DNA of 49,130 nt from Candidatus Fusicatenibacter merdavium (GTDB taxonomy: Bacteria > Bacillota > Clostridia > Lachnospirales > Lachnospiraceae): contig DXEK01000015.1 of assembly GCA_019115005.1 (NCBI GenBank), positions 1 to 49,130 of the forward strand, read 5' to 3'. The notes under the pieces were generated by a model, which was not told the DNA's origin, ran no database searches, and was given only the letters and a program-made list of their open reading frames with translations. Shown here in pieces: positions 24,775 through 34,045 of this stretch. The stretch's first letter is position 1. Each line of letters starts with the position of its first letter. A program made the position numbers and the translations under genes.

Positions 24775-25461
24775 TTATAATTTTTTTCCGCTGCAGGCAG
24801 TATTACCGCAAGCCGCACAGCCCTGACCGCAGGAAGACTCCGGTACCGGCTGTCCCTTTGCCGCTTTTCTGCCCTTTACGTAGTTCTGAACCGCAACCAG
24901 CATCGCCAGAACAAGGAAAGCACCCGGCGCCATGATAAAGATCGTCACCGGTTCGTAAGATTCCGGAAGGATCTGGAATCCGAACAGCTGGCCCGCGCCG
25001 ATCAGTTCACGGACTGCGCCGATACTCGTCAGACCGATCGTAAACCCAAGTCCCATGCCGATTCCATCGAACAGCGACGGGATCACCGGATTCTTTCCGG
25101 CATATGCTTCCGCGCGTCCCAGAATAATACAGTTTACAACGATCAACGGAATATAGATGCCCAGAGAATCATAGAGACTCGGAAGATAACCCTGCAGCAA
25201 CAGCTGCACAATCGTTACAAAGGAGGCAACTACGCCGATATACGCCGGCATACGCACTCCGTCCGGGATCATTTTCCGGAGCATGGAAATCATCATGTTC
25301 GAAAGTGCCAGTATCACCAACGTCGTCAGCCCCATACCGATTCCGTTGGTCGCGGAGGTGGTAACCGCCAGTGTCGGACACATACCGATCATCATAACAA
25401 AGGTAGGATTTTCTTTTATGATACCATTATATAACCGTTCTACCGGTGAATTTGCTTTCAT
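24775..25461 (-). CDS. rnfE: Rnf complex membrane subunit RnfE with Cys-rich tail
   Basis: A 228-residue membrane subunit paralogous to RnfA. It contains GMCPTLAVTTSATNG and the VVNCIILGRAEAYA segment. After the last helix it adds a hydrophilic tail with five cysteines (SSCGQGCAACGNTACSG) that standard RnfE does not need; this may bind a metal or cluster. The start overlaps the rnfG stop (ATGA). The ribosome site is AAGGAGGG. Confidence 0.95.
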   Translation of the reverse strand: MKANSPVERLYNGIIKENPTFVMMIGMCPTLAVTTSATNGIGMGLTTLVILALSNMMISMLRKMIPDGVRMPAYIGVVASFVTIVQLLLQGYLPSLYDSLGIYIPLIVVNCIILGRAEAYAGKNPVIPSLFDGIGMGLGFTIGLTSIGAVRELIGAGQLFGFQILPESYEPVTIFIMAPGAFLVLAMLVAVQNYVKGRKAAKGQPVPESSCGQGCAACGNTACSGKKL

Positions 25462-26075
25462 CCGCCAATCCCTCCTTCACTTAATACATGGAACGCGCAC
25501 AGGCCGGCATTGACGCCGTTCGTCACCGCATTGGTCGTGATCGTAGCGCCGCTGAGCGCATCGATCTCACCCTCTGCAGCCGCTCCGGTTTTAGAATAAG
25601 AAAACTCGGAAACGTTCTGATCTTCGAACTGCGACTTGAACGCATCCGTATTGGCATTCATTCCAAGTCCCGCCGTTTCATCGATGCTCAGGAAGGAGAT
25701 CCCGTAGGTCGTTCCGTCCATCCCGACTCCCATCGAAAACTGAATATCGCCGCCGTATCCCTCAGAAGACGTAACCGTGATCACATATCCCGCCAGTTCA
25801 CCGGAAGCATCCAACGCCTGATACACTTCATCGATACTGTCCTGTGTATATCCTGCCTCATCCAGCGCGCTGCGGAAAGTTTCCGCGTCACCGGAGATAT
25901 CAACGCTCTCAAAAGACTCCGCATCCGGAAATACTTCCTCACAGGCCTCCTGTTTTGCCTTAAGTTCCTGCTGAGCGATCGGATCCTTCGTCACTTCATA
26001 GACAACTCCAAGGAGCAGACCGATCACAACAGTGATAGCGGTAAGAGCCAATGCATCTTTCAGAATTTTACTCAT
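25458..26075 (-). CDS. rnfG: Rnf complex FMN-binding subunit RnfG
   Basis: A 205-residue subunit with one N-terminal helix and an external FMN-binding domain. The flavinylation motif is DALSGATITT near residue 175; ApbE would esterify FMN to the threonine of SGAT. GYGGDIQFSMGVG and ETAGLGMNA are family segments. It overlaps rnfD upstream and rnfE downstream, so the six rnf genes are read as a coupled unit. Confidence 0.95.
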   Translation of the reverse strand: MSKILKDALALTAITVVIGLLLGVVYEVTKDPIAQQELKAKQEACEEVFPDAESFESVDISGDAETFRSALDEAGYTQDSIDEVYQALDASGELAGYVITVTSSEGYGGDIQFSMGVGMDGTTYGISFLSIDETAGLGMNANTDAFKSQFEDQNVSEFSYSKTGAAAEGEIDALSGATITTNAVTNGVNAGLCAFHVLSEGGIGG

Positions 26076-27046
26076 GACTTCTTACCTCCTTTCTGCTTCA
26101 CGATTCCAAAACCTCCCGGGAGCGTCAGGCGCTCGATGATCGGAACCAGAAGGTTGGAAAAGATGATAGCATAGGAGACACCCTCCGCGGAACTTCCGAA
26201 GATCCGGAACAGTCCGGTCAGAATACCGAGGATCACTCCGTAAATATACTGTCCCTTTCCGGTAACCGGGCGGGTCACATAATCGGTTGCCATAAACCAT
26301 GCGCCGAGCATCAGACCGCCGCCGCAGAGTTCCGCCGCCAGATATCCCAGATCAAATCCATGTCCGCCGAACAGCAGTGCGAATACCGCAAAACTTCCCA
26401 GATAGGTCAGCGGGATCCGGAGATCGATGACCTTCATCACAACCAGGAAAATACCTCCGATCAGAAGCAGCAGCGCGGAAGTCTCACCAATTGTTCCGCG
26501 GGTCGTTCCCAGAAACATACTCAGAAGATCGAAAGACCCTCCGGCTTTGATCTCTGCCAAAGGCGTCGCTCCGGAAACCGTGTCCACCAGCTTCGCAGTC
26601 ACTGCATTGCTGGTGCTGAAATCCGTCATTCGCGCCGCAAAAGAAATCATCAGAAAACATCTCGCTGCCAGCGCCGGGTTCATAATATTCTGTCCCAGAC
26701 CGCCGAACAGCTGTTTTACTATCAGAATCGCAAATACTCCTCCCAGCACAGCCATCCACCATGCCGCTCCCGACGGCAGGTTCAGCGCAAGCAGAAGCCC
26801 TGTCACCATCGCACTTCCATCTTTGATCGTGATTGGCTTGTGCATCAGGCGTTCATAGAGATATTCCGTCACCACACAGGTGATCACGGAACAGAGGATC
26901 AGGACAAGTGCCGGAACGCCAAACAGCCAGACGCCCATACAGGTGGCCGGCAGAAGCGCGATCAGCACCATATACATGATCCAGTCTGTCTTTATCTTTG
27001 AACGGATGTGCGGGGAAGAAGAAACATGTAACATATTGCTCATCAT
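26072..27046 (-). CDS. rnfD: Rnf complex membrane subunit RnfD
   Basis: A 324-residue polytopic subunit with about ten hydrophobic helices. It has the covalent FMN motif DTVSGATPLAEIK (threonine of SGAT) and NIMNPALAARCF. RnfD with RnfG forms the ion-translocation path. Two adjacent ATGs are possible (27046 and 27043). The spacing to GGAGG favours the second, which would shorten the protein by one residue. Confidence 0.95.
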   Translation of the reverse strand: MMSNMLHVSSSPHIRSKIKTDWIMYMVLIALLPATCMGVWLFGVPALVLILCSVITCVVTEYLYERLMHKPITIKDGSAMVTGLLLALNLPSGAAWWMAVLGGVFAILIVKQLFGGLGQNIMNPALAARCFLMISFAARMTDFSTSNAVTAKLVDTVSGATPLAEIKAGGSFDLLSMFLGTTRGTIGETSALLLLIGGIFLVVMKVIDLRIPLTYLGSFAVFALLFGGHGFDLGYLAAELCGGGLMLGAWFMATDYVTRPVTGKGQYIYGVILGILTGLFRIFGSSAEGVSYAIIFSNLLVPIIERLTLPGGFGIVKQKGGKKS

Positions 27047-27055
27047 TCACCCTCC

Positions 27056-28372
27056 TTAACCTTTCTTTTTCTTCGCAAGCATGATCTTTCTCATGGAACT
27101 GATCGACTGAGTCAGCTGGCGCTTTGCCGGACAGACATAGCTGCAGCATCCGCACTCACAGCATTCCATTCCATGATAAGCCAGAAACTTTTCCTCATCG
27201 CCATGCTCTGCGAACTCCGCAAGGCGAACCGGAAGGATCTGACCCGGACATACTTTTACGCATCTTCCGCAGTTAATGCAGGCGGTCGGAGGATTTTTTG
27301 CAACCTCGTCCTCTGTCATCGCCAGGATCGCAGACGACGTCTTGATCACCGGGACATCCAGAGAGAACATTGCTTTTCCCATCATCGGTCCGCCGGAAAT
27401 AATTTTTTCCGGCTCCTGTTTCCATCCGCCGGCGGCATTCACCACCTCCTGGTGAAGCATTCCCAGCGGAACCAAGAAGTTTTTCGGTTCCTTCACCGCG
27501 TCCCCGGTCACTGTCATAATCCGCTCCATCAGCGGTTTCCCTTTCAGGGCCGCCTGTGCGACTGCCACTACAGTGTCCACGTTGTCCACAATACAGCCGA
27601 CATCCGCCGGCAGCATGGAAGAATTGATCTTTCTTCCGGTCACAGCGTAGATCAGCATACGCTCTGCGCCCTGAGGATACTTCGTCTTCAACGTCTTCAC
27701 TTCAATCCGGCTGTCTCCCTTCGCGCACGCTTCCATTGTGCGGACACAGTCCGGCTTGTTGTCCTCGATACAGATACATCCCTTTGCTTTCGGAAAGACT
27801 TTCAGGATCACCTGAAGTCCCGCCACGATCTTCTCCGGTTCCTCCAGCATACGCCGATAGTCGCTGGTCAGGTACGGTTCGCACTCCGCACCGTTTACCA
27901 GTATGTAATCGATGTCTTCCGGATTCTTCGGCGCCAGCTTCACATGGGTAGGAAATCCTGCTCCTCCCATTCCGACAATCCCCGCCTCGGAAATTCTTTT
28001 CAGGATATCCTCCTTCGACAGGCTGTCCAGCGAAGCCTCCTGATACGCCACCTCTTCCATCTGCCCGTCATTTTCCACGACGATACAGTCCGCCAGGTTT
28101 CCGCCCGGCATCATCATCTTCTCGATTCCCTTAACGGTGCCCGACACTGTCGCATGCACCGGCGCAGATACAAATCCTCCTGCCTCCGCTATCTTCTGAC
28201 CACGGCAGACATGATCTCCTTTGGAAACCACCGGCTTTGCCGGCGCGCCAATGTGCTGTGACATGGAATAATACAGCTTCGGTCCCGCCTGGATGGCCGT
28301 GATCGGTTTTTCCTTGGACAGTGCCTTGCCGTCATCGGGATGAATTCCGCCCCGGAATGTCAAAAGTCCCAT
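27056..28372 (-). CDS. rnfC: Rnf complex NADH-oxidoreductase subunit RnfC
   Basis: A 438-residue peripheral subunit that exchanges electrons with NAD+. The N-terminus has the GGIHP segment, the middle a Gly-rich nucleotide/FMN fold (GIVGMGGAGFPTHVK, NGAECEPYLT), and the C-terminus two [4Fe-4S] motifs, CINCGRCVKVCP and CCECGCCSYVCP. The ORF-track start is 14 codons early; the ATG at 28372 (MGLLTFRGG) follows AAGGAGGG. It is the first gene of rnfCDGEAB and is preceded by a structured leader of about 250 bases. Confidence 0.96.
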   Translation of the reverse strand: MGLLTFRGGIHPDDGKALSKEKPITAIQAGPKLYYSMSQHIGAPAKPVVSKGDHVCRGQKIAEAGGFVSAPVHATVSGTVKGIEKMMMPGGNLADCIVVENDGQMEEVAYQEASLDSLSKEDILKRISEAGIVGMGGAGFPTHVKLAPKNPEDIDYILVNGAECEPYLTSDYRRMLEEPEKIVAGLQVILKVFPKAKGCICIEDNKPDCVRTMEACAKGDSRIEVKTLKTKYPQGAERMLIYAVTGRKINSSMLPADVGCIVDNVDTVVAVAQAALKGKPLMERIMTVTGDAVKEPKNFLVPLGMLHQEVVNAAGGWKQEPEKIISGGPMMGKAMFSLDVPVIKTSSAILAMTEDEVAKNPPTACINCGRCVKVCPGQILPVRLAEFAEHGDEEKFLAYHGMECCECGCCSYVCPAKRQLTQSISSMRKIMLAKKKKG

Positions 28373-28640
28373 ACTCCAAAGCCCTCCTTCTTCTTTTTCA
28401 TCGGACCGGACCATAAGATCCGGCCGTTTTTTCTTCCACGGAATATACGGTCAGAAAACACCCGTATATCGGACATTTTCTGACCGTTCGATGATCCCAG
28501 GAAGATTTCAGCGGCTGTCGCTGCTGCCGGCCGGCATTTCGCCGCCCCGCACAGGATCTGCAAAACCATTTCCCGGCTTGCACCGCTGAAATCGCATGAT
28601 TTTGCACTTTCCGCCTTATAACATAAAAATATTATAACAT
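28373..28640 (-). promoter_or_regulatory. Structured leader and promoter of the rnf operon
   Basis: An extended -10 box (TGTTATAAT, with TATAAT at 28631-28636) could start a long leader. The leader holds a 9-bp pair TTTCAGCGG/CCGCTGAAA (28506-28514, 28583-28591) enclosing GC-rich hairpins. It also holds two overlapping, mutually exclusive stems: ATATACGG/CCGTATAT (28443-28450, 28462-28469) and ACGGTCAGAAAA/TTTTCTGACCGT (28447-28458, 28476-28487). No T-run follows, so translational or stability control is more likely than attenuation. I do not recognise a known riboswitch class. Confidence 0.55.
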
Positions 28641-28851
28641 GCATTTCCCGATTTTCGCCACTATTATTTATTAAATAACGAATTCTTCCTGAAAATCTTC
28701 CTAAAATGCATAAAAAGAATACAACAAAAGAAAATCTCTTTACAAGCTTTCAAGCAAAACAGCCCGAAACAGGAAAACCTCCGCGGCGATCTTTCACCGA
28801 TACCTTTCCCTGCTCCGGGCTGTTCTTTTTATTCTTCCGTATTTTTCCGAT
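28641..28851. other. Spacer between leuD and the rnf leader
   Basis: AT-rich non-coding sequence with no ORF of note. It holds the leuD terminator (28758-28824, listed separately) and otherwise nothing recognisable. Confidence 0.5.
28758..28824 (-). terminator. Terminator of leuCD
   Basis: AACAGCCCG (28758-28766) pairs with CGGGCTGTT (28816-28824), with an inner CAGG/CCTG pair and a long loop. T-runs lie on both sides (TTTT in the minus direction, CTTTTT in the plus), so it may act both ways. It is 28 bases past the leuD stop. Confidence 0.7.
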
Positions 28852-29340
28852 TTACTGCTGGCTGTTGATGTAATTGATCAGGCCTTCCGCGCGGATGATC
28901 TTCTGCATAAACTCGGGGAATGCCTGCCCCTGATATTGGGTTCCTTTGGTGTGATCATAAATGATCCCTGTATCAAAATCCACTTCTACCTCATCGCCGG
29001 CTTCGATATCTTTCGCCGCCTCCGGACACTCGATGATCGGCAGTCCGATGTTGATCGCATTGCGGTAAAAGATACGGGCAAAGGTCTCTGCAATGACACA
29101 GGACACGCCGCATGCCTTAATCGCGATCGGCGCATGTTCTCTGGAGGAACCGCAGCCGAAGTTCTTGTTTGCGACGATCAGGTCGCCCTTCTGTACTTTG
29201 TTGACAAACTCTTTGTCGATATCTTCCATGCAATGGGTCGCCAGTTCCGCAGGATCTGAGGAATTCAGATAACGCGCGGGAATGATGACATCCGTGTCTA
29301 CATTATCTCCATATTTAAATACATTTCCCTGAACTTTCAT
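28852..29340 (-). CDS. leuD: 3-isopropylmalate dehydratase small subunit
   Basis: A 162-residue swivel subunit of isopropylmalate isomerase, which moves the hydroxyl group in leucine synthesis. It contains [11 protein letters not shown] and the substrate-recognition segment [14 protein letters not shown]. Length is typical of the LeuD/HacB small-subunit branch that pairs with a separate large subunit. Start at 29340 behind AAGGAGGAAG, 13 bases after leuC. No leuB is in the window. Confidence 0.96.
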   Translation of the reverse strand: MKVQGNVFKYGDNVDTDVIIPARYLNSSDPAELATHCMEDIDKEFVNKVQKGDLIVANKNFGCGSSREHAPIAIKACGVSCVIAETFARIFYRNAINIGLPIIECPEAAKDIEAGDEVEVDFDTGIIYDHTKGTQYQGQAFPEFMQKIIRAEGLINYINSQQ

Positions 29341-29353
29341 CTTCTCTTCCTCC

Positions 29354-30622
29354 TTATAATCCCAGTTCTTCCGGCGCGGAAATCTTTCCGGTCACAGCGC
29401 TGGCCGCAGCAACTGCCGGGCTCGCCAGATACACTTCCGATTTCACATGGCCCATACGCCCTACAAAGTTACGGTTCGTTGTGGAGATACATCTCTCACC
29501 CTCCGCAAGGATTCCCATATATCCGCCAAGACACGGACCGCAGGTCGGTGTGGAGACAACCGCACCCGCCTCGATAAAGATTTTCAGCAGGCCCTCCTCC
29601 AATGCCTGGAGATAGACCGCCTGTGTCGCAGGAATCACGATACAGCGAAGTCCTTTTTTCACCTTACGTCCTTTCAGGATCTCGGCCGCCTCTCTCAGAT
29701 CCTGGATCCTTCCGTTGGTACAGGAGCCGATCACCGCCTGATCTACCTTAACCTCCTTGGTGATCTCATCGATCGTCTTCGTATTCTCCGGAAGATGCGG
29801 GAATGCGATCGTCGGCCGCAGTTGTCCGAGATCCACAGTGATTTCGCGCTCATATACGGCATCCGGATCCGCCTCGAAGATCTTATACGGGCGTTTGGAA
29901 TGTTCTTCCATATACTCGATCGTCTTGTCATCCACCGGGAAGATCCCGTTCTTTCCGCCTGCCTCAATCGCCATATTGGCGATCGTGAAACGGTCATCCA
30001 TGGTCAGGTTCGCAACACCCTCACCGGTAAACTCCAGCGACTGATACAGAGCACCGTCCACACCGATCCTTCCGATGATATGCAGGATCACATCTTTTCC
30101 GCTGACCCATTTGGACGGTTTTCCGATCAGATTTACCTTGATCGCAGACGGAACCTTAAACCATGCTTTTCCTGTGACCATACCAGCCGCCATGTCTGTG
30201 CTTCCGACACCTGTGGAGAAAGCGCCCAGCGCTCCGTAAGTACAGGTGTGGGAGTCTGCACCGATGATCACATCGCCGGCAACCGTCAGACCCTTCTCCG
30301 GGAGCAGCGCATGTTCGATTCCCATCTCTCCTACGTCAAAATAATTGGTAATCTCATGACGACAGGCAAATTCACGGACACATTTGCAGTGTTCCGCAGA
30401 CTTGATATCCTTGTTCGGGATGAAATGATCCATAACCAACGCGATTTTATCCTTATCAAAAACCTCCTGCTGTTTGAATTTATCCATCTCATGGATCGCT
30501 ACAGGAGAGGTGATATCGTTGCCCAGCACCAGATCCAGCTTCGCTTCGATCAGCTGTCCTGCCTCCACCTTCTCCAGTCCGGCTGCCGCCGCAAGAATTT
30601 TCTGTGTCATAGTCATGCCCAT
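29354..30622 (-). CDS. leuC: 3-isopropylmalate dehydratase large subunit
   Basis: A 422-residue aconitase-family subunit. The [4Fe-4S] cysteines are in IGSCTNGRI and CGPCLGG, and the [13 protein letters not shown] segment binds substrate. The ORF track starts 34 codons earlier; I take the ATG at 30622 ([11 protein letters not shown]), which follows AAGGAGGT and matches the family's usual N-terminus and length (about 420). It is divergent from a LysR regulator gene, which probably controls it. Confidence 0.95.
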   Translation of the reverse strand: MGMTMTQKILAAAAGLEKVEAGQLIEAKLDLVLGNDITSPVAIHEMDKFKQQEVFDKDKIALVMDHFIPNKDIKSAEHCKCVREFACRHEITNYFDVGEMGIEHALLPEKGLTVAGDVIIGADSHTCTYGALGAFSTGVGSTDMAAGMVTGKAWFKVPSAIKVNLIGKPSKWVSGKDVILHIIGRIGVDGALYQSLEFTGEGVANLTMDDRFTIANMAIEAGGKNGIFPVDDKTIEYMEEHSKRPYKIFEADPDAVYEREITVDLGQLRPTIAFPHLPENTKTIDEITKEVKVDQAVIGSCTNGRIQDLREAAEILKGRKVKKGLRCIVIPATQAVYLQALEEGLLKIFIEAGAVVSTPTCGPCLGGYMGILAEGERCISTTNRNFVGRMGHVKSEVYLASPAVAAASAVTGKISAPEELGL

Positions 30623-30947
30623 AACCCAATGACCTCCTTCATTTATTTCTGTAACTGTTCCTGTCTCCGCCGTTACCGTTCCTCCTGCGAGCAGCTGTTC
30701 AACTGTCTGAACCGCTATCTGCATGGGAACCTGCGGAATCTTTGACTATTGCCATTATAACACAGATTCTGCTATAATCATAATATATATATAGAATATT
30801 TACAATAATTTACAGTTATATTTACAGGACTGATCACCATCAAGAGAACGTATCCCCGGCAGCTTTCCGCGCCTGTACATGATCTTATACCCAAACAGCA
30901 CAGTGACACACCGCAAAATACAGTCCGGTAAACGAAAGGAAAACCAT
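30623..30947. promoter_or_regulatory. Divergent control region between leuC and the LysR gene
   Basis: 325 bases. On the minus strand TATAAT lies at about 30756-30761 with a poor -35 (TTATGA), as expected for an activator-dependent promoter. An alternating TATATATA tract and AT-rich inverted sequence (about 30778-30830) could hold LysR sites (T-N11-A), but no single operator stands out. An in-frame upstream extension of leuC crosses part of it and is probably not translated. Confidence 0.5.
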
Positions 30948-31850
30948 ATGAATCAGAATCTGTCACTTTATCAGATCTTTTATGTCACCGCCCGCCACGG
31001 AAACATCTCCCGGGCGGCAAAAGAACTCTTCATCAGTCAGCCTGCCATCAGCAAATCCATCCGTCGTCTGGAAGACGCCCTCCAGGTAACTCTGTTTACC
31101 CGCAGCACCCGCGGCGTCACACTGACCGAAGACGGAAAGATCCTCTTTGAGCAGGTACAGGAAGCCTTCCGCGCCCTTGACCTCGCGGAGCAGACCCTAC
31201 AACGCCGACACTCCCTGGGGATCGCCCAGCTGCGCATCGGCGTCAGCACCACCCTGTGCCGGTACATCCTGCTCCCCTATCTGCAGCAATTCGTCAAGGA
31301 GTACCCGCACGTAAAAGTGACCATCCACTGTCAGTCTTCCTATCAGACCATGGCCCTGTTGGAAAACCGCCAGATCGACCTCGGCCTGATCGGGCGCCCC
31401 TCCGGAAAACTCAACTGTCACTACCAGCCTCTCCAGAGCATCCAGGACACCTTCGTCTGCACCCATGCCTACCTGGAAAACCTTCAGATCCGCGAAGGCA
31501 GCGGCAGTCTGACAGAAACCCTAAAGGCCAACGCCATCTTCATGCTGCCCGACGACGCGAACATCACCCGCCAGCACATCGACGCCGCCCTGAAAGAACA
31601 CGGGATCGAACTGAACACGTTCCTGGAAGTCAGTACCATGGACATGCTCATCGAATTCTCCAAGATCGGCCTCGGGATCGCCTGTGTCATCCGAGAATTC
31701 GTTCAGAAGGAACTGGAGACCGGTCTCCTGACCGAGATCACCCTGGGCCCGCAGATCCCCGCCCGGGAAATTGGCTTTATCTGCCGCAAACCCGAGCAGG
31801 ACCTCCCGCCCATCCACACCTTCCTCCGGATGTTTCCAAAACGCCCCTGA
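30948..31850 (+). CDS. LysR-family transcriptional regulator
   Basis: A 300-residue regulator. The N-terminal winged helix-turn-helix spans about residues 1-60 (GNISRAAKELFISQPAISKSIRRLEDAL), followed by the linker helix and a periplasmic-binding-type effector domain (RIGVSTTLCRYILLPYL). Start at 30948 after AAAGGAAAA; the ORF-track start is 23 codons early. It is divergent from leuCD, so it probably activates them in response to a pathway intermediate such as 2-isopropylmalate (inference by analogy to LeuO/IlvY-type control). Codons look more GC-rich at third positions than its neighbours. It is one of the few plus-strand genes here. Confidence 0.9.
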   Translation: MNQNLSLYQIFYVTARHGNISRAAKELFISQPAISKSIRRLEDALQVTLFTRSTRGVTLTEDGKILFEQVQEAFRALDLAEQTLQRRHSLGIAQLRIGVSTTLCRYILLPYLQQFVKEYPHVKVTIHCQSSYQTMALLENRQIDLGLIGRPSGKLNCHYQPLQSIQDTFVCTHAYLENLQIREGSGSLTETLKANAIFMLPDDANITRQHIDAALKEHGIELNTFLEVSTMDMLIEFSKIGLGIACVIREFVQKELETGLLTEITLGPQIPAREIGFICRKPEQDLPPIHTFLRMFPKRP

Positions 31851-31981
31851 TCACGCCCTGCTCCCTTCAGTATTCTTCCGTTCCTACCAACAAACGGCAC
31901 ACGTGCCAGCAGCGCGCGTCCGGCGCTGACCGCAGCGAAGACCTGCCCATGTGAGCACGGCAGCCGCTTGCCGGGTATATC

Positions 31982-32025
31982 AAAAAGGCCTCTGTACACC
32001 GCCGGCAGCGGCACACAGAGACCTT
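31982..32025 (-). terminator. Rho-independent terminator of ilvC
   Basis: AAGGCCTCTGT (31985-31995) pairs with ACAGAGACCTT (32015-32025), with GC-rich inner pairs. It is followed on the minus strand by a T-run (31982-31986). It lies 21 bases past the ilvC stop. The stretch from the LysR stop to here holds nothing else. Confidence 0.85.
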
Positions 32026-32045
32026 CCAATCAAATAATTTTTCTA

Positions 32046-33080
<1,035 letters not shown>

Positions 33081-33307
33081 TTAGATAAAATTATATTGTC
33101 AGGGGCACCGGAACATGTCCTCAGACAACCTCGTCAAGATCGTTCTGAAACCACGCTCCTTTATGTAATAATGCCTCCAGCAAACGATGTAAAACAATGA
33201 TGCCGTCCACCCTCCGGCAGCCACCCGGATTTCCGGACAGCCGCACAATATCTGCGGTCGATTACTGTCTGACGGTAAAGCATCCGAAACAATCCGCAAA
33301 CCGGCTT

Positions 33308-33808
33308 TTACAGATACCGTACATCGTGGGTTCCACGGGAAAGTCCGGTAATTCCTGTGCGGGCCAGTTCCAGGATCTCATAATCCTCCAGCAGTTCCAT
33401 AAAGCCTGACAGCTTTGATTTGGAACCGGTCAGTTCAATGATCAGGCTCTCTGTGCCGACGTCCACGATCTTTGCGCGGAATACATCGGAGATCATGATC
33501 AGATCGCGGCGTTTTTCTTTGTCCGCGCGGACCTTGATCAGCAAAAGCTCTCTGTGAACGCTTTCATTGGGTTTCAGAACCTTAATATCAATGACATCCA
33601 CAAGCTTCTCCAACTGTTTCGTGATCTGTTCAAGAATCAGATCGTCGCCGTGACAGACAACGGTCATACGCGAATAGGCCGGATCTGCCGTCGTTCCCAC
33701 CGTAAGGCTGTCAATATTATAGCCTCTCCGGCTGAACATACCGGCTACACGGCTCAGCACGCCGGCTGTATTATCAACCAATAAAGATAAAATTCTCTGC
33801 TGTTCCAT
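33308..33808 (-). CDS. ilvN: Acetolactate synthase small (regulatory) subunit
   Basis: A 166-residue ACT-domain subunit that gives valine feedback sensitivity to acetolactate synthase. The N-terminal ACT domain is LSLLVDNTAGVLSRVAGMFSRRGYNIDSLTVG, followed by the typical C-terminal half (KVRADKEKRRDLIMISDVFRAKIVD). It is full length. The catalytic subunit ilvB is not adjacent. It is separated from ilvC by 245 bases that hold no recognisable gene. Confidence 0.94.
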   Translation of the reverse strand: MEQQRILSLLVDNTAGVLSRVAGMFSRRGYNIDSLTVGTTADPAYSRMTVVCHGDDLILEQITKQLEKLVDVIDIKVLKPNESVHRELLLIKVRADKEKRRDLIMISDVFRAKIVDVGTESLIIELTGSKSKLSGFMELLEDYEILELARTGITGLSRGTHDVRYL

Positions 33809-33844
33809 CTGTCGAACCTACTTTCCTAAGTAATGTAAAACATA

Positions 33845-33870
33845 TAGCAGTTCAGCCAGCTGAACTGTTA
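33845..33870. repeat. Dispersed palindrome element, short copy in the ilvN leader
   Basis: TAGCAGTTCAGC, 2-base loop, GCTGAACTGTTA: the core of the dispersed repeat without its tail. It falls between the ilvN promoter and start codon, so the mRNA would carry a 10-12 bp hairpin. Confidence 0.8.
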
Positions 33871-33889
33871 TGAAAACATCTTATGCATT

Positions 33890-33918
33890 ATATTAGCAAC
33901 TTCACTCTTCTTTGTCAA
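33890..33918 (-). promoter_or_regulatory. Promoter of ilvN
   Basis: TTGACA (33913-33918), 17 bases, TAATAT (33890-33895) on the minus strand. The leader is about 75 bases. No T-box was seen here. Confidence 0.75.
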
Positions 33919-34045
33919 TGAAAAATGCAAAGGAAATACAATCTCCGACAGAAAATATTCGGCTCCGTCAGGGATTTTATCCTAATTTATACTGATTTTT
34001 CCACCTTTTTTCCTTTGCACGGAGCCATTGGCACCGTCATTTTCT

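Noticed and set aside
28476-28487. Transcription terminator before rnfC
   Set aside because: The 12-bp stem is strong but no T-run follows on either strand, so it was recorded as a regulatory structure instead.
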